NCBI GenBank assembly: GCA_026008535.1
Contig: BRKX01000009.1
Coordinates: 51,271,001 to 51,335,000, forward strand
Origin: Perilla frutescens
Taxonomy: Eukaryota > Streptophyta > Magnoliopsida > Lamiales > Lamiaceae
DNA length: 64,000 nt
Direction of reading: 5' to 3'
Shown here: piece after piece, positions 56,872 through 64,000 of the stretch
Numbering within the stretch: the stretch's first letter is position 1
Layout: each line of letters opens with the position of its first letter
Translations under genes and position numbers: made by a program
The notes under the pieces: generated by a model
Told to the model about the DNA's origin: nothing
Seen by the model: only the letters and a program-made list of their open reading frames with translations
Database searches by the model: none

Positions 56872-57693
56872 TGGTATCAGAGCCAGGTTCTGGCCTGGCT
56901 GGGGCACCCTCCTGCCTACATCTACCTCACCCCGCCGCTGGTAAGGGCCGCGCCGAGTCGCCCCCCCGGGCCTGAAACTCTTTGGTAAGTCCGGTCTTCT
57001 CCTGCCTGAGAAGACCGGCTCTGGTATAATTCTGAAACCCTAAAAACTCCTAGTTGTGGTATCTGTCGATCCTGCCTCTTGTCTTGCTTCCTCTCTACTC
57101 TCTGGTTATCCCTTGGTATTCCAAGCTTTTCTCAAAATATAGCTTACGGTCGGAACCGTCTGGATTTCCCTGTGGGTCTCCTCAAAGCGGGTTGCCCCGA
57201 TAGCTAATCTTGGAAATGGATTCTCAGTTTGAAAAAGGGGGTTTGTCTGGGTTAATTTGGTATTATTCTGCCTTTTATTGTTATAAGATATCTGCATAAT
57301 CTCTGGTGGTGATTTATTGCTGTTGTGGTGATTCCTGGAAGGAATCTGATCTGAAAACTCTGCTTCAGAGTTGCTATGTTTAAGACTTAGTGTCCCTAAG
57401 TCCTATTGGTGGCCTAGTAGGGTTTTGGGATTGACCTGAGTGAACCCCTGCTCCACAGATCAATCTGTGCTGAGAACTGGGATAGCCTCAGCTCTAAATT
57501 CCCCTTGTGCACCCTTCTTAGGGCCTGTAGAGTGTTCTCTCCTGTTCTAAAGTGTTTTTTGATGGTTAACCTGCTACCTTTGTGGTGAAATTTGATATTT
57601 GGTGAATTTTCTGGCTATTTGGTGAATTTTCTGTGTTCCCATTGCATTTTTAAGGTGGATTCTTGCATTCTGGGTGCTTTTGTGTGTTCTGGC
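56872..57693 (+). other. Primer-binding site and untranslated leader
   Basis: TGGTATCAGAGCC (56872-56884) is complementary to the 3' end of initiator-Met tRNA. The leader that follows is GC-richer than the coding part and has no long frame of its own. The gag frame is open from 57592, but ATG 57694 ('MMNNLNAVSFNGKDDFGDWQ') is the natural gag start. Confidence 0.7.
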
Positions 57694-60600
57694 ATGATGA
57701 ATAATTTGAATGCTGTGTCTTTTAATGGAAAGGATGACTTTGGTGATTGGCAAACTCGAGTTGAATGCATTTTAACTAAAGAAAATTTGCAAGATGCTAT
57801 TTATGAAAGAATCAGTGAAAAAGAAACTGATAAAAATCTCATTAAATTAAATGCTAGTGCCAGAGCCACTATTTTGTTGAATTTAAACAGCTCTGTTGTG
57901 AGAAAAGTATCCCATCTTAAATGTGCTAAAGATTTATGGGAAAATTTGACTTCTTTATATGCTGCTACCTCTGAAGAAGCTGCTTATTCTCTGCAAAATC
58001 AGATTATGAATTTTAAAATGGATCCTTCAAAAGATGTTGATACTAATGTTGAGGAATTTTTAAAACTTTTAAAGGATCTGAAATTAGCTGGTGATGACAC
58101 TTTGGAAAAGTATTCTGCTCAAATTTTGCTTGGATCTATTCCTGAAACCTTTTCTGATGTGAAAACTGCCTTGAAATATGGTGGATCAAAGGTTACATGT
58201 GATATGATTGTTAGCTGCCTGAAAACTAAAGAAAATGAGATCAAACAACTTAAATCTAAGCTTCTGCAGAATGATATCATGTATGTGAATAACAGAAACC
58301 CTGAGTTTAAAAAATCTTTTGTGAATCCTGAGAATCCAAGTGTGCTGGTTGCTGAAAGGCATAGTAGAGAAATGAAAATGAGGCAAATGAATCCAAATTA
58401 TGCTCATTCCTCTCACTCTTCTGACTCTATGTATAATTTTCCTGCTCATGCTCCCAATCATGCTCCTAATCATGCTCATTTCCATAACTATGCTCATAAT
58501 CATGGTCATGTTGCTCCAAATCATGTTCGAAATCATGCTTACTATCCTAATTCTGATCAAAAACCAAGGAAAACATGCTAGAATTGTGGAAAACCAGGAC
58601 ATTTTTAAAATAGATGCAAGCTGCCTAAAAGGAACAAAGGTTACATGCATAATCATTCCAATAATGTGATGCACTATGATTCTCATATGTCTGATTTGAA
58701 CCCTCATGATTATGGCCTAACATCTCATGATCCTGAACCCTATAATATGCATGAAAACTATGATGGTAGTGGTATATATATGGTACATGATGTATATGAT
58801 TTTCAGTTTATTAATTATACCAATGCTATTTCCAAAAATGTGCATAATAATGAGTAGTTAATTGACTCTGGCTGCACATTCCATGTCACCCCTTTTAAGG
58901 ATATGTTTTATAATTTAAACTTCATGAATTCTGGGCATGTTGCATTGGCTAATGGCCAAAACTGTGAAATCCTTGGGAAAGGAGATGTATGCTTAAAGTT
59001 TGAGAATGGATCTATGTTAACCTTGAATGAAGTAAGATATGTTCCAAAATTAAAATTCAATCTGCTCTCTGTGTCTAAAATTGCTGATCATATGATTGAT
59101 GGTTCTGTGAATAATTTAAGGTTCAAATTTGAAAAGGATTCAATGCTATACTTTAATGCTCCAAGAAAAGGTGATTTGTATGCTGTGACTGCTGAATCTG
59201 TCCCTTTGCCTATTGTTAATGTTGTTCAACATGATAAAACTGCCCTTTGGCATGCTAGGTTAGGTCACATGAGTAATAAAGGTTTGGAAATCCTGAGCAA
59301 AGCTGGTGCTTTTAGAAATGATAGAATATCTAATATGCCCTTCTGTGAACCTTGTGTGCTTGGTAAACATCATAAAGTGCCTCTGCCTGCTACCATTCCC
59401 TATCTAAGAAAGCATGTCAGTTCTGAAATACTTGAGTACCTGCATGCTGATGTTTGGGGTCCTGCAAGGGATCCAACTCATGGTGGAAATGTTTTCTTCT
59501 TATCTATAATTGATGATTTTTCCAGAAAAACTTGGGTGTTCTTAATGAAAAATAAATCAGATGTGTTTACTAAGTTTTCTAAATGGGCTACAGAAATTTA
59601 AACTCAAACTAATAAGAATATAAAATGTCTTAGAACTGATAATGGTCTAGAATTTTGTAATCAAGCCATGGATCATTGGTGTTCTATTAGAGGAATAAAA
59701 AGACATAAGACTGTTCCATACACTCCACAGCAAAATAGAGTGGCTGAAAGAATGAATAGAACCTTGCTTGATAAAGTAAGAAGTTTGTTAATTGCCTCTG
59801 GTCTTGAAAAACCTTTTTGGGGTGAAGCTTTAATGACTGCATGTTACTTGATTAATAGATCTCTATCTGTTCCTTTGCATGGTAAACTCCATGAATCTGT
59901 GTTTTATAACAAACCTACTTGCTTGAATAACCTGAGAATCTTTGGTTGTGCTGCTTATGTGCATCAAAAACTGAGTAAACTTGACCCCAGGGCAAGAAAA
60001 TGTGTCTTCCTTGGTTATCCTGAGGGTATTAAAGGTTACAGATTATGGGATAAGAGTGTTCCTGGTTTTAAAACTTGCATAAGCAGAGATGTAATGTTTA
60101 ATGAGCTTGATTTTCCTTGCATACCTGAAAAGGAACCCTCTGCTACTTCTGAACATGTGGAAAACTTGCAAATCTTGAATAAAAATTTTGATGACTACTT
60201 GTTTCCCTCTAATAATGATAATAAGGTGGATGATCCCTCCCCCTCTATACCTGAACCTATTGTTAATGATGCCTTAATTGATGATATTAATCCTGATGAC
60301 TTAGCCTCAAATAATAACAGTGATAATATGGTTGTATCTGATCCTGAAACTAGCTCAAATGAATCTGAATCCACTCCTGAACCTGTGCCTACCATGAATG
60401 ACTTGAGCAATTATCAACTTGCTAGGGATAGACCTAGAAGAAATATTAATGTGCCTGCCAAGTATGAGGATTACAATCTATCTATGTATGCTTTCAATGT
60501 ATTCAGTAATGTGGATCAAGTTGAGCCTAATTCTTACAAGGAAGCTATTAACTCTGTGGATTCTGATAAATGGATCACTGCCATGAACTCTGAAATGAAA

Positions 60601-62073
60601 TCCTTGCATGATAACCACACTTGGATATTAGTTGAAAGACCTGAATCATGCTCTGTTGTTGAATGCAAGTGGCTCTTTAAAATCAAACAAGAAATAAATA
60701 ATGTTAGATACAAAGCAAGACTGGTAGCTAAAGGATTCACACAAAAAGAAGGGATTGATTATAATGAGATCTTTGCTCCTGTGGTTAAATTTACAACTGT
60801 GAGAATAATGCTTGCTTTAACTGCTCATTTTGATTGGGAATTGAAACAAATGGATGTTACAACTGCCTTTTTGCATGGTGAGCTTGAGAACAATATATAT
60901 ATGCATCAACCTGAAGGCTACATTGATAAAGAACATCCTAACCATGTATGCTTATTGAAAAAATCCTTGTATGGTTTAAAACAATCCCCAAGACAATGGA
61001 ACATCAAATTTGACAAATGCATGCAAAGCTTGAACTTCACTAGGAGTAAATTTGACCATTGCTTATACTATATGAAATCTGGAGTGCCTGTGTTCCTTCT
61101 TCTTTATGTTGATGACATGCTTCTGATTAGCCCTTGCCTGAAAACTGTGAAGCATATTCAATCTTGTTTGTGTGCTAATTTTGATATGAAGGATCTTGGT
61201 GATGCAAAAAAAATCCTTGGCATGAACATAGAAAGAGATAGAGCAAATCACACTCTTAAATTGCATCAAACTGCTTACACTAAACAAGTCTTGAAAAAAT
61301 TTAATATGGAAAACAGTAAATCTGTATCTGTGCCTCTTGCCTCTCATTTTATTCTAAGTAAAGATCAATGTCCCAAATCTGACTCTGAAATAAAAGAAAT
61401 GCAGTCTATCCCTTATGCTAATGCTATTGGATCTGTGATGTATTTGATGATTAGCACAAGGCCTGATATTGCTTATGCTGTGTCTTGCTTGAGTAGATTC
61501 ATGGCTAATCCTGGAATGCCACATTGGGAAGCTTTAAAATGGTTGCTAAGATACTTGAAATATACTATGTCCCATGGCTTATTGTTTTCTAAATCCTCTG
61601 AGGGTGTCCAATGTGTGGGATATGTTGACTCTAACTATGCAAATGATAGGGACCAAAGAAAATCCACAACCTCATATGCTTTTACCTTATGTGATGCTTG
61701 TATTAGCTGGAAATCACAATTGCAGAATATTGTTGCCTTGTCCTCCACTGAATCTGAATATATTGCTGCAACTGAAGCTGTAAAAGAAGCCATTTGGCTA
61801 AAGGGTGTCCTATCTGAGATTAAATACATTAATGATATACCTTGCTTGTACTCTGATAGCCAGTCTGCTATTCAACTATGCAAAAATCCTGTTTTTCATG
61901 ACAGGACAAAACACATTGATGTTAGGTTTCACTTCATTCGAGATGTTGTGGAAAAAGGAGAAATCCTCTTGGACAAAATCCCATCTGAATACAATCCCTC
62001 AGACATGGGAACTAAAGTCCTACCTGTGGCAAAATTAGAAGCCTGTAAAAAGGCTTTAAACATGGTGACTTGA
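57694..62073 (+). pseudogene. Copia gag-pol polyprotein with four in-frame stops
   Basis: One frame, in order: gag core ('DFGDWQTRVECILTKENLQD', 'LKCAKDLWENLTSLYAATSE'), a His/Asn-rich segment at about 58396-58560 (repeated A-P-N-H, N-H-A-H steps), and a zinc knuckle at 58576-58617. Then protease 'LIDSGCTFHVTP' (58858), pre-integrase 'LWHARLGHMSNKGLEIL' and zinc 'CEPCVLGKHHK'. Integrase has 'LHADVWGP', 'RTDNGLEFCN' and 'PYTPQQNRVAERMNRT'. RT has 'YGLKQSPRQWNIKFD' and YVDD at 61105-61116. RNase H has 'YVDSNYANDRDQRKSTTS' and 'ALSSTESEYIAATEAVKEAI'. Stops: TAG 58579 and TAA 58606 (both inside the knuckle), TAG 58855 (just before protease) and TAA 59599 (integrase). From 59602 to the end the frame is open. 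The style fits the Tork/Tnt1 group. Confidence 0.92.
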
Positions 62074-62424
62074 AGATCTGAAAAGGGTGGATCCCCTGAC
62101 CTTTTTAGGGATCCTGATCTGCCCAAAAAGGGCTCTTTCTCTCTCCCTCTCTCCTCTCCCTCTCCCTCTCTTCTTGGTACCTGGATATATAAGTGCTCTG
62201 GACTGGAAAAGTCAAATTCTGACTGGAGTCAGTGTACTTGGGGTTGGTCTCAAGTTGTGTGAGACTGAGTATAATGCGCAGAGCATTATATCTCACCCTC
62301 TATGACCTTATCTTGTCAAAGATAAGTAATGAGTAAAAATAAGGGCAGTGATGAAGATTCCCTAGTTCTTGGCAAGCAATTTCCTTGGTGACTATGACAG
62401 ACCAAATAGGGCTAAAGGTGGATA

Positions 62425-63177
62425 TGTGAGTTGTTGGCCTAAATTTGCTCTGGCCCAAACTCCTATTATTTCTTCTTGGCCCAACTGCAAACCCGAAGCC
62501 CACTACCCGACACCCGTATCCCTCCCATATATATCACTCCTAACCCTAACTTTCCTTATACTTCTCTCTCTCTCCTCTACAAAATGCGGCGCCCTACCCT
62601 CTCTCTCTCAGGCCTCACACTGAAAACCCTACCTCTAATTCTTCTTCTCTGAGCTTCTCCGCTGCAACCCTCTGTTTCTCTGGTCGGATCTCTGCTCGTG
62701 AGTTCCTGGTTGGCCTATGAGTTGAGGTTGCGGGCTTGCTCTGAGTTGAAAAAGGCTGTGAGAGCATCAAAGCTTTACACCTCACCCTCCCCTCCTGGTC
62801 TGGGTCCGATTAGTCACCGGAGTTGCCTCTTGCCGCCGTGCCTGGAAGAATCTAAGCCCACCGGTGCCTCTGAGCACTTTTCTTTCTCAAATCTCTCTAT
62901 ATTTGACATATATTTATACTCTGGTTGCTTCAGTGTGGGTTCATCTACCATATTTACTCGATCTAACACTTGTCTCTGCCCTTCTTCTTACAGATATACA
63001 CTTAATCTAGCAAGCCTATGAAGAAGAAGCCCTAGATCTTTCTGATCTAGCGTCTGAGGCTGTGTCTCGAAATAGGAAGCTAAGTTCTAAGGTCTCAGCT
63101 GCTTGAGCAGCGAGTGTGGTAGACCGCCGAGGCCGGAAACCAAGCGGTGAACCCTACCCAGGCCCTGATACCCAACA
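62425..63177 (+). repeat. 3' LTR of the Tork-like Copia
   Basis: Same length as the 5' LTR. The purine-rich GGGCTAAAGGTGGA (62409-62422) just before it is the likely polypurine tract. The open frame at 62698-63021 is LTR sequence. Confidence 0.9.
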
Positions 63178-63279
63178 CGTGTGATTAAAGTAAGAGTGCA
63201 GGTACGACTGACAAATCATAAGGAAGTAAAACCAATTCAAATTACGATCGGAATTTCACTAAATACGATCGTGACCTAA

Positions 63280-63660
63280 AATTATCATATTCTATGTATT
63301 TCGGGATTCGATCGTGATATTATCGGGATAATATCGGGAGTCATGTTTATCCCGATAGGGATTAGATCGTGATTAGATCATGATGTTATCGGGATAAATA
63401 TCGGGAGCCATGTTTATCCCGATCGGGATTAGATCATGATGTTATCGGGATAAATATCGAGAGCCATGTTTATTTCAATCGGAATCCGTATCGGGATTAG
63501 ATCGTGATGCGATCATGATGTTATCGGGATTCCGATTGAGATTACCATCGGGATTACCCTATCGAGATTCTGATCCCATTTGGATTCCGATCGGGATTAC
63601 CCTATCGGGATTCTGATCCCATCAGGATTACCATCATGATTACCTCATCAGGATTCTGAT
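63280..63660 (+). repeat. Minisatellite of ATCGGGAT / GATCGTGAT units
   Basis: The words TATCGGGAT, GATCGGGATTA and GATCATGATG recur about twenty times. A longer period of about 55-60 bp is visible around 'GTTATCGGGATAAATATCGG' and 'GAGCCATGTTTATCCCGATC' at 63384 and 63440. A shorter period (about 40 bp) of 'GATTACCCTATCGGGATTCT' type occurs at 63540-63650. The units are partly self-complementary (ATCGGGAT / ATCCCGAT). No coding meaning. Confidence 0.8.
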
Positions 63661-64000
63661 TTAATCATTAAATTAAATCTCTCAGTTCCTGAAAACTTTA
63701 AAAAATTAAAAAATCTATTGGAACCATTTCTCACAATTCCAAAACTCTCAAGATTTCAAACTTCTCAAACAAATAAGTGATTTTATATTCTTTTCAAATA
63801 ATCATTTGACAATTACTCCAGCAAATTAATACATTAAGAATTTCCCAAAGCGCATAGAATATAATAAAACATTCTTTTAATTACTACCGCATACAATTCA
63901 ATTTTTCGTCAATTTATTCATTTTTGCATGTGATCCAAATTTAATTAGAAAACAACCATGGTTAATATAATTGTTCTTTTAAATTTGGTTCTTTTTTATA
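63661..64000. other. AT-rich intergenic DNA at the window end
   Basis: No gene or element is recognised in the last 340 bp. Confidence 0.4.

Larger units (their letters stand above)
56118..63177 (+). mobile_element. Nearly intact Ty1/Copia (Tork-like) retrotransposon
   Basis: The LTRs at 56118-56870 and 62425-63177 are both 753 bp, begin TGTGAGTTG and end ACCCAACA. A perfect 5-bp duplication, CGTGT, flanks the element (56113-56117 and 63178-63182). I count about 17 LTR differences, nearly all transitions (about 2.3%). With the rice LTR rate often used (1.3e-8 per site per year) that is a little under a million years. The primer-binding site TGGTATCAGAGCC starts at 56872. A leader of about 820 bp is followed by one gag-pol frame from 57694 to 62073 (1459 codons) broken by four stops. 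Domain order is gag, PR, IN, RT, RH. Confidence 0.95.

Noticed and set aside
58186..58707. 173-codon minus-strand frame rich in Met, Ile and His
   Set aside because: It is the reverse-strand shadow of the His/Asn-rich gag segment; the composition is explained by the repeated gag codons.
1..64000. CRISPR arrays, operons or other prokaryotic systems
   Set aside because: Spliced genes, LTR elements and plant repeat types show plant nuclear DNA. The tandem repeats seen have no spacer pattern.

Overview
The window is nuclear DNA of a flowering plant, almost certainly a eudicot and possibly an asterid (the lineage is inference). The evidence is AT-rich intergenic DNA, GT-AG introns, plant-only gene families (COR27-like, a HAM-type GRAS fragment, FAR1-type transposase) and abundant Ty1/Copia and Ty3/Gypsy LTR retrotransposons, MULEs, hAT, MITE-like elements and a tRNA-derived SINE. 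Only two host genes look intact: a COR27/COR28-like clock and cold regulator (3823-5801, 5 exons, 217 aa) and the mitochondrial coenzyme Q-binding START protein COQ10 (40464-43342, 4 exons, 242 aa). Both splice models keep frame at every junction.

Layout. 417-3076 is a foldback element split by a 2.26 kb MULE, which is itself split by a 1.15 kb Pack-MULE carrying a piece of a HAIRY MERISTEM (HAM) GRAS gene. The COR27-like gene follows, with a G-box, a CCA1-type site, a CCAAT box and a TATA box upstream. 8341-19007 is a dead FAR1/MULE transposase gene cut in two by an 8.8 kb Copia element (9224-18039) with non-canonical TA...TA ends. That Copia holds a likely chromovirus solo LTR (12158-16311), which in turn holds a second solo LTR (12789-14498). 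22.6-30.9 kb is a truncated SIRE-like Copia on the minus strand: 5' LTR, gag, protease and integrase are present, reverse transcriptase and the 3' LTR are not. Next to it is an envelope-like/plant-transposon ORF with its own TATA box.

30.9-36.9 kb is repeat-rich: dispersed repeats, an AAT microsatellite, telomere-like motifs, a possible B3 relic, and a tandem array whose second kilobase carries a SINE. An unrecognised, frameshifted Lys/Thr-rich gene lies at 37.0-37.5 kb. COQ10 occupies 40.4-43.4 kb. From 44 to 55.4 kb only small non-autonomous elements are visible: inverted repeats, a Stowaway-like and a CACTA-like MITE, a second foldback copy with a hAT-like insertion, and TIR elements. 56118-63177 is a nearly intact, fairly young Tork-like Copia with identical-length LTRs, a perfect 5-bp target duplication and one reading frame broken by four stops. 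The window ends in an ATCGGGAT-type minisatellite.

The two host genes show no operon-like or pathway link. The main story is layered transposition, with at least three multi-level nests that can be ordered in time, one captured host-gene fragment and several decayed coding relics.
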